This document shows, piece after piece, positions 10,547 to 22,166 of a DNA stretch of 64,000 bases (positions are counted from its first letter, which is position 1; every line of letters begins with the position of its first letter). The DNA is from Nemania diffusa (lineage: Eukaryota; Ascomycota; Sordariomycetes; Xylariales; Xylariaceae). The stretch is from NCBI GenBank assembly GCA_038501195.1, contig JBBPUQ010000013.1:124001-188000 (forward strand), in the 5' to 3' direction. The notes below the pieces were generated by a model. It worked only from the letters and a program-made list of their open reading frames with translations. It made no database searches and had not been told where the DNA came from. A program made the position numbers and the translations under genes.

Positions 10547-11216
10547 AATATTTTCTATTAATATATGCTTAATCTTTTTCATCTTTGTAATATTACAATT
10601 TTTAGATGCTCACTTAACTTGTGTTTTTTTCTTAATTAGTGGGGTATTGTCAACACCATTAAACAATTTATTTAATGAAATATTCGGGGATAAATATTTA
10701 TTTATGGATGGTGCATCATCGTATAAGGTTCCATCTAAACCTGAAAAAATTAGTTTAAATGAAGCTAAAATTTTAAATATGGATAGTAAGGGTGAGTCAA
10801 GTAAAACTAGCTCTGTAGACGTAGATAGTACAAAAGAGGAGTTAAGTAAAAGTAGCAATTTAGATAGTAGTAAATCTAATCTAATACCCGAACCTTTCTT
10901 AACACGGATGGGTAGCAAAGATGATATTGTAAAAATTAAGATGGGCCTAGATTGATATGGTATAAGAGGTCCACATGTTTCCGTTAGAATGGAGCCTATT
11001 AAATACATGACTAGAGATCCTGAAGCTTTTACTAAACAATTACCTCGTTTGAATGCTTTAGATAAACCCGATAAACTACCTGGACATGCAATTGCTCCTA
11101 CACTTTATAATCGTAATAAAGCTTCAGGTGCACCCACAGATTTTGGACCGGATTTGAAAAGAGCTGGAAAACATCCTTATAGTCTTTTGACTATAGTAGG
11201 AAAAAAAGGTTCTTAA
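10536..11216 (+). CDS. Hypothetical protein: N-terminal membrane helices, Ser-rich linker, soluble C terminus
   Basis: A 226-codon ORF (TGA 10953 read as Trp). The first 45 residues hold two hydrophobic helices. A Ser/Lys/Asp-rich low-complexity linker follows (about residues 65-115), then a Pro-rich soluble tail (about residues 140-226). I recognise no family. The helix / Ser-rich linker / soluble tail plan resembles the nad4 extension and cassette ORF B, though I see no direct sequence match. It follows the 10190 ORF with an 11-base overlap. Confidence 0.5.
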
Positions 11217-11619
11217 AGTAATTTGACATCTTACTCCTTTTCTTACTATGCGCGCGATCTTTGCCATAAAAAATTTCTATTTTTTATTTATGCTTCGCTG
11301 GTAAACTAAAAAAAATTGTTTTTGAGATAATAATAGACTAAATTTAAAAGAATTTAAGTAAAGTTATAGTAAACAATATGTATGTATAAAATTACTTTAA
11401 GCGAAAGGTTTAGGTACAAAATAGAAAATAAAATAAATTTAGAGATAATTTTATCATAATATATAATTTAAACGCTAGCTTTGCAAAGCTTACATAAAAC
11501 TATAATTTAGAAAGACATAACCTTTCTAGAAATAGCTTGCTTTTGTCCGAAACTAAAAAAAAAAATAAATAAAACAAAAAATTTATAGTGATGGACTTTA
11601 CCATCAAAACTAAAAAAAT
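11217..11619. other. Intergenic before rns
   Basis: AT-rich, no gene seen. It includes a copy of the TTTATAGTGAT hairpin element at 11575-11607, just upstream of rns. A promoter could lie here, but I cannot point to one. Confidence 0.5.
11575..11607. repeat. TTTATAGTGAT hairpin element
   Basis: AAAAATTTATAGTGAT followed by GGACTTTACCATC. The same head occurs at 34227, 53542 and 63120 with different hairpin stems behind it. Confidence 0.6.
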
Positions 11620-11961
11620 AAAGATGAGTTTGGTGATGGCTCTGATTGAACGCTGTCAAAGTGCTTGACACATGCTAATCGTACGTTTAATTTAATGAAT
11701 AATTTTATTAAAAGTGGTGAACAGGTGAGTATAGATATCCGGCCTACCTTAAAGAGAGGGGAAAGATCCCTCATAGTCAAAAGGTGTAATACCGCTTTAA
11801 GAGGACTTAAGGAAATATCGTCGGGATAGGTAGTTGTTAAGGTGATTTCTTAACAAGCCTTAATTCTCGTAGTCGAAACTGAAACGGTTGATCGACCACA
11901 TTGGGTCTGAAAAAAGCCCAAGGCAAGTGAGTACAGCAGTGAGGAATTTTGGTCAATGGCC

Positions 11962-14831
11962 GTGCGCCGTCTAATTTATTTGGCGCCAATTATGTATGAA
12001 TAAAGAAATTCATAATGTAATCGATTCGTTTTTCAAAGGTCAAAGCAACGTACTTATCCTCGGTTTAAAGGGCGTCACCCTAGACCTTGAAAATTCAGCA
12101 ATGAAGAGGGGAGTGTAGCATGTACGTAAAGCGAAGGAGCAGGATCCATGTCCTATTGGACTGAAGCAACGACAACTCCATCGCGAGCTAAAGTGTATAA
12201 GATAGAAAGAAGAGATGAGGATCTGGAGGACCATCAGACGAGATAAAAAAGTTAATTGTAGATGACTTAGAATAAATATAGGATACAAGCTCGTGTCACT
12301 GAGGACTATCATAGGCTATGGATAGATCCTAGAAAAACCAGCTGACATCCATCGCGAATAAAGCAATAAAATCATCGGGTGTTATACCGTAACTATCTAA
12401 GTACACATAGACGTCAAATAAAGAATTCGGGAGCTCTTGTGTATAACAAACTCATGTATAATGAGCTTGTCTAATACTAATGAGACTCATGAAGTTATCC
12501 CACTTATCTATTGATCTCGACTTAGTCTTCTAATTGAAATCTATGAAACATCCTAGCGGATATTTTATCTATTACAATGGTCACAAAGTCGCTAAATAAT
12601 ATAATATAATAGAACAATGAATAAACAAAAAAATGTCCAAACAATCAATCTACAAGGAGTTACTATATTCAACTCCAACAACAAATGTACAAACGCATTC
12701 GAGCTAATAACTTCAGTCGAAAGTTTAAAAGCAGCATACAAAGACCTTAAAAGTAAACCAGGAATGATGGTTAAAGGTACAGATGAGATAACCCTTGACG
12801 GGATAAACGAAGACTGATTTAAGAAGACAAGTGAGGAACTGAGAAAGGAACAATACAAGTTCAAACCTGTGAGAAGGGTGCATATTCCAAAATCGAATGG
12901 AAAGATGAGACCCCTTGGTATAAGCTCTCCTAGAGACCGTATCATACAACAGGCTATCAAAACTGTAATGGAATCAATCTTTGAACCACAATTCTCAGAA
13001 ATGTCACATGGATTCCGTCCCAATAGAGGATGCCACACTGCTTTGAAATCTATAAGAGAATGAAAGGGTGTAGCTTGGTTTATTGAAGGAGACATAAAAG
13101 CCTTCTTCGATAATATCGATCATAAAATCCTTGAATCCCTCCTAGAAGAAAACTTCAAAGATGCAAGACTAATTCATCTATACTGAAAGCTAGTCAGAGC
13201 AGGATATGTTGAATGAGACACTAGAAAATATGTGCCATCAACTATCGGTGCACCCCAAGGAGGAATCATCAGTCCCCTACTATCAAACCTGGTACTGAAC
13301 AAACTTGATAATTTTATCGAAGAGAAGATCAAAATTCTCGAAGAAAAAAATAAAAATGAACTACCTTATATGAATAATCCGAAATACCACAATCTAGAAG
13401 TCAAAGTATACAGACTGAACAAGAAAATCCTAAAAGGGTTAGGGAACAGTACTGACAAACAGAATCTTAGACAGATGATTATCGAAAGAAGGAAGATGAA
13501 ATCTACAATTCCGAATCCTAAATTCATAGCCAGAATAAGATATGTGAGATATGCAGATGACTGACTAGTTGGAGTATGAGGGAACAAAGCCTTCGCAGAA
13601 AATCTAAAACTAGAAATTAAAGAACAACTGGAAATCCTAAAATTGGAGTTATCAGAACAAAAAACTTTAATAACGAACGCTAGAACTGAAAGGGCTAAGT
13701 TCCTAGGAACCTATATAAAGAAATTGTGAATCAAGGGAACTTTACTTACAAAGAGTCATAAGGCCAGATTAAGAAAAAGGGTCCCAGGAGGTAATCTCTG
13801 AATGACAGCCCCTATTCTTGATATATGTAAAAAGTTAGAAAAGGAGGGTTTCATATGAATTGACAAAAACGGCGTATACAAGGCTAAAGCTATACAAAAA
13901 TTCATAACAGTTCCACTGTGAGACTTAGTCATAAGATATAAATCCATATATTCTGGGTATATCCTATATTACAGTTTTGTTGATAATATCTACCTTTTTA
14001 ATAAAATATATTGAATCCTGATGGGAAGCCTGAAAATGACAATTAGGAGAAAATATAAACTGAGCTGGAAGATGGTCAACCACAAATGAGGTAAGAATAT
14101 CTTAATAAATAAAAATATAGGAGGAGTAAATAAAACCCAACAGTTTGACTTTAACGAATTAGTGAGAAAACCCATGAACTTTAAAACAACAATAAGGAAA
14201 TGAGAAGATCCACTAAAAGCTAAGCTTTGGGATATATCCACTATATCTAATATTGGGGAACAATGTGCAAACTGTGGAACATCTTCGAATATAGAGATGC
14301 ACCACTTGAAACACATAAAGACGATCAATACGAAGTTGAACTCCTTCAACAAATTGCTGGCTAAGATCAATAGAAAGCAGGTTCCTCTTTGTAAAGAATG
14401 TCACGTTTGCGTCCATAATGGAAAACACCAAGGCTTCAGCCTAAAATACTTGGCAGTACAAAAAAAGAAAGGGAAAGATTGTAGATTGATATTAGGAAAG
14501 TAAGTCGATAGATAAGAACAAAATTCATGTGATCATAAATAAAGAGTTCAGAGTTCCCATAGTACTAATGTAGGAGAGAAGACATACATTAGAAAGGGGA
14601 ACAGCCTATTCCATAAAAGATAAACCCCGGGCAGCATGGATAGCAAAAACTATCACCTATCTATCCTGGGTCACTTTCTAAATAGACCTGATATTCTGGT
14701 AAACAGAATAAGATTAATAGAGATATTAATCCGTAACTCTTCACGTAGGTAGAATAGGGGGAGAGCCGTATGCAGTGAAAATTGCACGTACGGTTCGGAG
14801 GGGGGTTGACTATACTGGCAGCCTACCCTAT
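11962..14831 (+). other. rns intron at about position 379, group II
   Basis: Starts GTGCG at 11962. Domain V GAGCCGTATGCAGTG..ACGGTTC is at 14763-14796 and a domain VI hairpin ends in CTAT at 14831. The exons join as GGTCAATGGCC/TAACGGCTG. The region 11970-12600 is group II domain I with no gene. Confidence 0.88.
12617..14503 (+). CDS. Group II intron reverse transcriptase / maturase / HNH endonuclease
   Basis: Intron-encoded protein of 628 codons from ATG 12617 to TAA 14501, uninterrupted in code 4. Its RT blocks are PKSNGKMRPLGI, QAIKTVMESIFEP, SHGFRPNRGCHTAL, FIEGDIKAFFDNIDH, IGAPQGGIISPLLSN and the catalytic YVRYADDW (about 13544). The maturase (X) domain follows, then a C-terminal HNH-type zinc motif: CANCG, EMHHLKHI, QVPLCKECHVCVHNGKH. 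It should support splicing and target-primed retrohoming of its host intron. It appears functional. Confidence 0.93.
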
Positions 14832-15399
14832 TAACGGCTGAACTGGCAACTTTGAGGAATGTAGATTTAGGAGCTCTATAAATTGATTATCGAATAAAAT
14901 TCTAAATGTTTATGGATAATGACGATAAACAGATTGATGCCTTGACTAATTACGTGCCAGCAGTCGCGGTAATACGTAAGAGGCTAGTGTTATTCATCTT
15001 AAATAGGTTTAAAGGGTACTTAGACGGTGAAAATTTTCCTTATAAAGGTACGTTTTTACTAGAGTTTTATGTGAGGAGGTCGTACTTGAGGTGTAGAGAT
15101 GATATTTGTTGATACCTTAGGGACTGATAAAGGCGAAGGCAACCTTTTATGTAAAAACTGACGTTGAAGGACGAAGGCACAGAGAACTAACAGGATTAGA
15201 TACCCCAGTAGTCTTTGCAGAGAATGATGAATGCCATAGGTTAGGTTTTAATAACTTGGTCTATAAATGAAAGTGTAAGCATTTCACCTCAAGAGTAATG
15301 TGGCAACGCAGGAACTGAAAAGCGTGTAATTATTAAAAGCCACGTAGAAAAAAATTAATAATATTCCAGTGTTGGTTCAACTCCAACTCTATAAAATTA

Positions 15400-16440
15400 A
15401 TTTTTGTTTAAATTAAGATAATTTAAATTATTATGAGAATTACCTGTAATTAGCTTAAATATACTATAAGTCTAATGTAACTAGGTTCATAGAACTTTGA
15501 ACTTTATTCATGTTTCTATATTTATTATCGTTTTCAGTTTTACAGTAGTAAAACTTTAAATTAATAAGAGAAAAATCCAGAACTAGAATTCACTAGTATA
15601 AAAGTGAAGCTAACTTTTAACGTTTTATTGTAAGATGGACCGGATCTTTGGTGCTACTGAAATATAATTAAAAATTAAGTGAATTTTACTCTGTAAAGTT
15701 TAGAAGTTATACTATAGCAGTCATATCCTATGAAAGAGTGAACGTAATTGGCCTCAAGGAGTTTGAGCATAAAGCTTGATGAGGGGTAAAACGCATACGA
15801 CCTTGGACAAAAGAAATAGACAAGAAGTCTGAAGCTGATATATTAAACTTCGAAAATTAATGGAAAAATAGATATTTGCAGAGGGCGTTACGGAATCTGC
15901 ATTTATACTTCGCCGTAGAGAGTAATAGACTACCATTATCAGTAGATTCTATAAGTTATCACTAGTAAGATGGCAAGGCCTCAACTGGTAGTAAAATCCT
16001 GGCCCGCAAGGAGGAAGGGAGGTTAACCTAAATGTGTTGTAGTAAAAGGATCTTAATTGTGACCTATAAAGTAAAAAGTTATAAGTTAGGGCGAAGTCAC
16101 TATTGTGAGTAAACATATTTGGAGAGAGTGCATACAAAAAGGGTAATATTTGTATATTATGTTTTGTTATTCTATTAAGTGTAATAGCCTCCATTCTTCG
16201 AATGGAGGAAAGGATATTTACGCTTTAAAAACAAATATGAAAAATTTAGTATTAACTTTTATTTTTATTTCTATTTCTGGTTTAGATTAAATAAAGTAAA
16301 GTAGTAATAAATCAATTAGTTTATATTTACTTTTCTAATTTACTAATCTTTGAAAGCAAATATACTTCAGGGTTTGTAGATGACCTCTTGAATATTCTAC
16401 CGAGTAAATACTAGCTCGTATAAAAAATAGTATTAATTAA
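15400..16440. other. Unexplained structured 1 kb in the rns 915 intron
   Basis: The sister intron in nad6 needs only about 80 bases between its 5' hairpin and its HEG; here there is more than 1 kb. It has less biased base composition (about 15720-16130) and clear hairpins, such as CCTCCATTC/TTCGAATGGAGG at 16189, but no ORF. A short LAGLIDADG-like fragment (TSGFVDDLL) lies near 16366. It may be a nested second intron or a displaced one. Confidence 0.4.
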
Positions 16441-16454
16441 TATAAATATAAGAA

Positions 16455-17856
16455 ATGAAAATGATGAAAAAAAATTTACCACAAAATATAATAAGTAGTA
16501 TGAATAAGGCAAACCCTTATTCAAATTATTTTAGTTCCATGTTATCTGGTCATGTTTCCTTTAGTGAAGAAGCTGTTATTGGTTTTTACTCGGATTCTCA
16601 AATATTTCAACAATGATTTGTGGGGTTCTCAGATGCAGAGTCAAGTTTTATTATTCATAAAGTATTAGACAAAAAAGGAAATATTAGTAAATTTTCATTT
16701 ATGTTTGCAATTGAACTACATATTGATGACTTAAATACTTTAGAGTTTATAAAAAATAAATTAGAGTCAGGTAATATTAGAATTTATAAAGATAAATGTG
16801 TATATACCGTATCTGATAAACAAGGTGTATATAAATTAATATCTATTTTTGATAAATTTAACCTTAATACCACTAAATTTTTAGATTATTTAAATTTTAA
16901 AAAAGCTTTCATACTTTACCACGAAAGATCTAGTAATACTAAAATTGCTGAATCTAAAGATCTAATACAAAATTTATTAGAGCTTAAAGGTAGTATGAAT
17001 AAAAGCCGTAAAATAGTAACATCGGAAGAATACATAGAAAAAAAATATAACGAAATATTGACTATTAGGGTTTATTGAAGGAGATGGATCATTCTTTATA
17101 TCTAGAACAGATATTGAGCCTATATTTTCAATTGAATTATCAGAGGAACAATATCCTGTTTTATTAAAAGTTAAAGAATTTCTAGAAAATAATTTAGGAT
17201 TTGATAAATATTCCATTTTTAAGTTGAAAAATTCTTCAGCTATTTCAATAAATAAACAAAAATCTAGATTAGGGAAGCCTTCAGTTTTATTTAAAATAAA
17301 AAATATATTTATATTAAATAATTATTTCGTGCCTTTTATTGAAAATATGATTTTCATTAGTAAAAAAGGTAAAGATTTTTTAAGTTTTAAAATAATTTGC
17401 AGTGCAGTGTATAAAGGTTCACATAAAATAGAAAAAATTAGATCCTTAATTTTAAGATTAACTTACAATATGAATAACTTTAGACTATCTAATAGTACAA
17501 AACCGGCCGAAATATTAAGTGAAGAGGAAATTGATAATATTATCAGTGCTGAAGCTACTTATGAATATCTTAGCGATGGGTGTATTATAGACAAAAAAAC
17601 TAATAAACCTTTATCTTCTTTTAGAACTTGTATTTATGAAATAACATTACCAAGTGGTGAAATTATATTAGTTGATACACTAAAAGAAACATTAAGTACG
17701 GTAAACGTTAGTTTTAGGGGTTTAAAGAAATTATTAGATGAGGGACAATCTGTAAAACTCCCAAATTTTGAAGTAAAGAGAATTCCTATTTTTATGTCTG
17801 ATCGGCCGGAGGCTAGCAAGCAGCATCCTGGCCTTCAGAGTAATTTAAATAAATAA
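16455..17856 (+). pseudogene. LAGLIDADG endonuclease, rns 915 intron, one frameshift
   Basis: From ATG 16455 in frame 3: WFVGFSDAESSF (about 16618), then the first half-domain to about 17055. The second motif LLGFIEGDGSFF (about 17063) is in frame 1. The sense then runs through the FLENNLGFDKY..KLKNSSAI region typical of this subfamily to TAA 17854, ending in a NUMOD1-like tail (SSFRTCIYEITLPSGEIILVDTL..). One frame change near 17055 separates the halves. It is homologous to the intact HEG in nad6 intron 2. A GC-rich insert (about 17802-17832) alters the extreme C terminus. Confidence 0.75.
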
Positions 17857-18193
17857 AAAGAAGTAGAGGGAAGGTTACAACCGTACTATTTCAAGGTTTT
17901 ATAGAAAAATTAGGTGAAAACGGTTAATGACGTCCTCGTAGAAGACCGTCGGCAGTTGTAAATGTCGCTACAGACTGGTTCGCCAGGGTTAGGCTGAAAT
18001 GTCTGTCCAAATGTACAGTCGGGTCCTGTAATGAGTACGATATCATAAAGGGGAAGGATAATCTATATTTTATTTATTTGATAAGTAAAGTTAAAACCAC
18101 GTACGGTGGATAGTTATCAACACGGTAATAAAAACCCTTAATTAATCAGGATTGAATCACTAGACCGTTTCTGACTCCAGCAGTGAAGTATGT

Positions 18194-20547
18194 GTGCGAC
18201 AAGAAGCGTATATTAACAATGTGGTGTAATTCCACTAGGTATTTTCTCTGCCTAACACTACCTAGACATGCAAATTAGTAATTATTTGTGTGAAGCTTTA
18301 GGGACAATGTAGCCTATTTTAAATAATAATGTAAGGAAATAAAAGTATTTATTTCCTTTCAGGAGCTAGTGTAAGTAAGACATGGAAAGCGAAAGTCAAA
18401 GTAGCCAAGACGCTTCGTGCTGGTATATTTATATATTTTGGAAGATTATAGATTTGACATACTAATCTATTGGAGAAATCATATTTTCAGCGAAGTAAAG
18501 CTACTTTCCTAAATCTTACGTTATTGTGTTAGTATATGACTTGGTAACCCCTTTATCTACATTAATGAAATATAAAGTATTTATTTTTAGATATTTTTTT
18601 TCATTAAAGAGGTAACTTATAAGATCTAAATAGATTGAAGTAGTTATATCCGGTAAGGGGGAAAGGAGAAGTTAAAAAAGCAAAAGCTTATCCAGGTTAA
18701 GTATAACTTAATCTAGGAAAAGATAAAGGTTTAAATGTTAAAACGACTATGTGAAATTACGACAAAAAATTCATGAGGTGTTTGCTCCTACGTATTTAGG
18801 AAGCGTATAACCTTATGTTGTGTACGGATTTATATATTACGTTAATAAAGATAAGGTCTGATATTATTTAAGATAGAAAATAAGGACTAATTTTGAACGT
18901 AGTAGTGCATCTTATATCTTAGAATGTGCATATCCTGATTTGCAGGTAATAAAGTGAGTTAGTTATGTTCTAAATTTATCTTAGCATGAATTTGAGTTAC
19001 AGCTTTTTTTATTTCTCATTATTAGCTCCTTTTTTTTTATCTAGTTATGGATACTTATTATGTATTAAGCATATTGTAAGATATTGTTATATCTTAGCTA
19101 ATCTGTTTATTTTTTTTTCGTGTTGTATTGTGTACAATTACGTGATTGTTTTGTTTAATCATAATGGGAAGTTTTTTTGATCTTTGTATAATAATGTTAT
19201 ATTTATTAATAATAATTTTTTTATTTCTAGTTGTTGTTACCTATTTAGGTATAAAAGTTGAAGGTTCTGCTCATACTAAATCTAATTCTATACAAGTAAA
19301 GTCAGATTCGTTTAATCGGCTTTGTCGTGAAGGTTTAATAAGTAAGGATAAACTAATTTTTACTCGTGGTTTGCATACAGTAGAGCGTTCCTTAGTTAAT
19401 CCTTGATTCTTGACGGGATTAGTCGATGCAGAAGGTAGCTTTGTTGTACAAATTGTAAAAGATCAAAGTAGAAAATTAGGTTATTTTGTCTTAGCTTCAT
19501 TTGAATTAGCTTTAAATGTAAAAGATAGATTGTTATGGATCTATTACAAGAAACTATGGGTAATAGTGGTAATATATATTATAACCCACAAGATGATACC
19601 TATAAATATAAAGTATCAAATATAGAAGGATTAATTAATTTTGTTATACCTCATTTTAAAAAATATCCTTTACTTACGCAAAAAAAAGCAGATTTTGAAT
19701 TATTTGTTAAGATAATTCAAATTATGTATAAAAAGGAACATCTTACATTGGAAGGTTTACAAGAAATAATTAATCTGAAATCTTCCTTGAATCTGGGTTT
19801 ATCTAAAAAATTACCTGATAATTTAAAGGTTGTACCTGTAGAAAGACCTAAGTTTACCCCTACTTTTATTTCAGACCCTTACTGATTAGCGGGATTTTGT
19901 GAAGGAGAGTCTTGTTTCTATATTAATATAGGAAAATCCCCAAAATCCAAAACAGGTTGAGCTGTGCAGTTGGTATTTAAAATAACTCAACATTCTAGAG
20001 ATATTCAACTATTAGAGTTGATAAAGAATTTCTTAGATTGTGGTAGAATTGAAAAAAGAGCAGGATTTGCTGCGGATTTTACCGTAACATCTATAAAAGA
20101 CATAGATAATAAAATTCTTACTTTTTTCTATAAATATCCATTACTAGGGTCCAAACTTTTAAATTTAAATGATTTTAAAGAAGCTTTTAAAATTATGGAG
20201 GCTAAAGGTCATTTAACTGAAGAAGGATTAAATAAAATTAGAGTAATTAAAGCTGGAATGAATACAGGTCGTATATAAAAACCACTAGAAATATTTAATC
20301 TTAGCTATATATAGTAATATAACTAAACATTTAAGCTTATTAAGATTATACTTATACTATAATTTGATTATAGATGATATCTTAATATCGCTGACTTAAC
20401 ATGCGGTGTAGATTGACAGTAGAGTTTTTATACTTTACTGTTTGGAGTATTTCTCCTATAAAAAATTTATGCTTGAGCCGTATGCGGTGAAAGTCGCACG
20501 TACGGTTCTTAAAGGGGGAAAATCTGAGAAGATCTACCTATCTTAAC
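18194..20547 (+). other. rns intron at about position 952, group II
   Basis: Starts GTGCGAC at 18194. Domain V GAGCCGTATGCGGTG..ACGGTTC is at 20475-20508 and the 3' end is AAC at 20547. Splicing restores GAAGTATGT/TATTTAATTCGATG, the same length as E. coli. It encodes a LAGLIDADG protein instead of a reverse transcriptase, as known for some fungal rns group II introns. Confidence 0.87.
19146..20278 (+). pseudogene. LAGLIDADG endonuclease inside a group II intron, one frameshift
   Basis: From 19146 in frame 3: a hydrophobic N terminus (LCIIMLYLLIIIFLFLVVV), then TRGL/HTVERS and WFLTGLVDAEGSF (about 19403). A shift near 19530 moves the sense to frame 2, which carries the rest of the first half and the second motif WLAGFCEGESCF (about 19881), ending AGMNTGRI at TAA 20276. 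Apart from the one frame change all signatures are present. A LAGLIDADG gene in a group II intron mobilises DNA by double-strand break repair rather than retrohoming. Confidence 0.8.
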
Positions 20548-20785
20548 TATTTAATTCGATGATCCACGAAAAACCTTACCACAATTTGAATATTATTTGA
20601 CATATTAAAGAGTGTTTAATAATACAAGTGTTGCACGGCTGTTTTCAGTTAATGTTGTGAAACTGCGGATTTGTCCGTGGAATTAACGAATACCCTGGCT
20701 TTATTTATAATCTATTGATATAGAGCATTTTCTGGCCCGCTACAATTGTCAGAAAAAAAGGGAATAAGACAAGTCATCATGGCCT

Positions 20786-22121
20786 GCTGAGTGATGTAGG
20801 AAATCACCAACGTGGGACAAACTATCAAATTCCGGGGACACCCTAAAGCTTCTGGTACTAAACCGTATATGAAAATATATGAGTGGCTGAATTAATTACT
20901 CAGGTATAGTAATAAGTCAGATGATGATTAAAAGAGAAATGGGTTATCGCGGATCTAAGTCAAATAAGGGTAATATTTTATTTGTAAAAGAGCAACGAGT
21001 AGACGGTAGTTGCATTGGAACTCTCTGTATAAAAAATAAAATTCCAATGTTAAGGTATACTCTAACGGGTTTCGAGAGAAATTTTCAAATCAAAATCCTT
21101 TCTAATCAAATAAATCAAATAAGGACGTATTCAGCCAATAACAAATCCCAGAAACCTATAGTTAATGGTATAATATATCCTTGATTTTTAACAGGGTTTT
21201 CAGATGCAGAAGGAAGGTACTTTTTCTATTTTAATTCAACATAATAAAAATTATGCTACAAATTGAAGAGTTAAAGCTATTTTTGCTATAGGATTACATT
21301 CTAAAGATCTTGCTTTATTAGAAACAATTAAATCTTACTTAGGTGTAGGAAATATACATAAACACGGTATAAATTCTTTACAGTATAGAGTAGAATCTAT
21401 TAAAGATTTACAAGTAATTATAGATCATTTTGATAAATATCCTCTCGTAACTTGTAAAAATAGTGATTATGAAATATTTAAAAAAGCTTTTGATATTATC
21501 AAAAAGCAAGAACATACAACTAAAGAAGGTTTATTGAAACTAGTAGGGCTAAAATCTTCTCTTAATTTAGGTTTAACTAGTAAACTAAAGGAAGAGTTCT
21601 CTAATTGAAAAGATATTGAGATAAGTAGACCAGAGTATAATTTTAAAGGTATACCTGATCCCCTATGAATGGCAGGTTTTTCAAGTGGAGATAGTAGTTT
21701 TAATATAAAAATTAGTAAATCTGTAACTAGTAAGTTAGGTTTAAGAGTACAATTAAGATTCTCTATAGGTTTACATCTAAGAGAGGAAGAATTTGTTAAA
21801 TACTTAAGTACATATTTTAACTTAACTAAAGATAAGTATGTATATTACGGTGAAAATTCTGTAAGTTTTCAAGTTACAAATACTAATGATATTACCAATG
21901 TAATAATACCTTTCTTTATGAAATATCCTATTGAAGGTAATAAGAGTTTAGATTTTATAGAATTTAATAAAGTTGTTATAATGATTAACAATAAAGAACA
22001 TTTAACTAAAGAAGGATTTAATGAAATATTAAGTATAAAAAATCTGATATGAATCAATAAATATTCATTAATTATTGTCTGAATTGTTGGATTTATTTGC
22101 ATGATAAATTTGATCGCTGTG
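20786..22121 (+). other. rns intron at about position 1210, group I
   Basis: Joins CATCATGGCCT/TAATATTGTGGGC. The core at about 20820-21065 is of the same family as atp6 intron 2 (AAATTCCGGGGACACCC, TTATCGCGGATCTAAG, AGAGCAACGAGTAGACGG). Confidence 0.82.
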
Positions 22122-22124
22122 TAA
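21047..22124 (+). pseudogene. LAGLIDADG endonuclease, rns 1210 intron, one frameshift
   Basis: Frame 2 from ATG 21047: NQIRTY/SANNKS (21122), WFLTGFSDAEG (about 21182). At about 21213 a small duplication (GAAGGAAGG) moves the sense to frame 3, which carries the first half-domain, the second motif WMAGFSSGDSSF (about 21667) and the NNKEHLTKEGF region. The frame then runs past the usual end into the 3' splice site, TAA 22122, so the normal C terminus is missing. Probably inactive. Confidence 0.72.
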
Positions 22125-22166
22125 TATTGTGGGCTATAGACGTGCCACATATACCTATCTGTTTGT

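Larger units (their letters stand above)
15317..18156 (+). other. rns intron at about position 915, group I
   Basis: Lies between GGCAACGCAGGAACT and TCACTAGACCG. The core is at 17866-18060 (AAGACCGTCGGCAGTTGTAAATGTCGC, TACAGACTGGTTC, AATGTACAGTCGG). It is nearly the same as the cores of nad6 intron 2 and cox3 intron 5. The 5' end has a GTTGGTTCAACTCCAACTCT hairpin (15364) shared with nad6 intron 2 (29434). Confidence 0.8.

Noticed and set aside
10610..11008. Minus-strand ORFs such as this and 12040-13095
   Set aside because: They mirror plus-strand genes or structured RNA, have no recognised domain, and all firm genes here are on the plus strand.
14906..15112. ORF over the 530 loop of rns
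   Set aside because: Lies wholly in conserved rRNA sequence; chance opening.
18986..19180. Hydrophobic ORF ahead of the HEG in the rns 952 intron
   Set aside because: Low complexity, overlaps the HEG leader, no conserved features; probably chance in T-rich sequence.
20921..21046. Upstream part of the rns 1210 intron ORF as coding
   Set aside because: The same residues ([13 protein letters not shown]) appear in every intron of this core family because they translate the RNA core.
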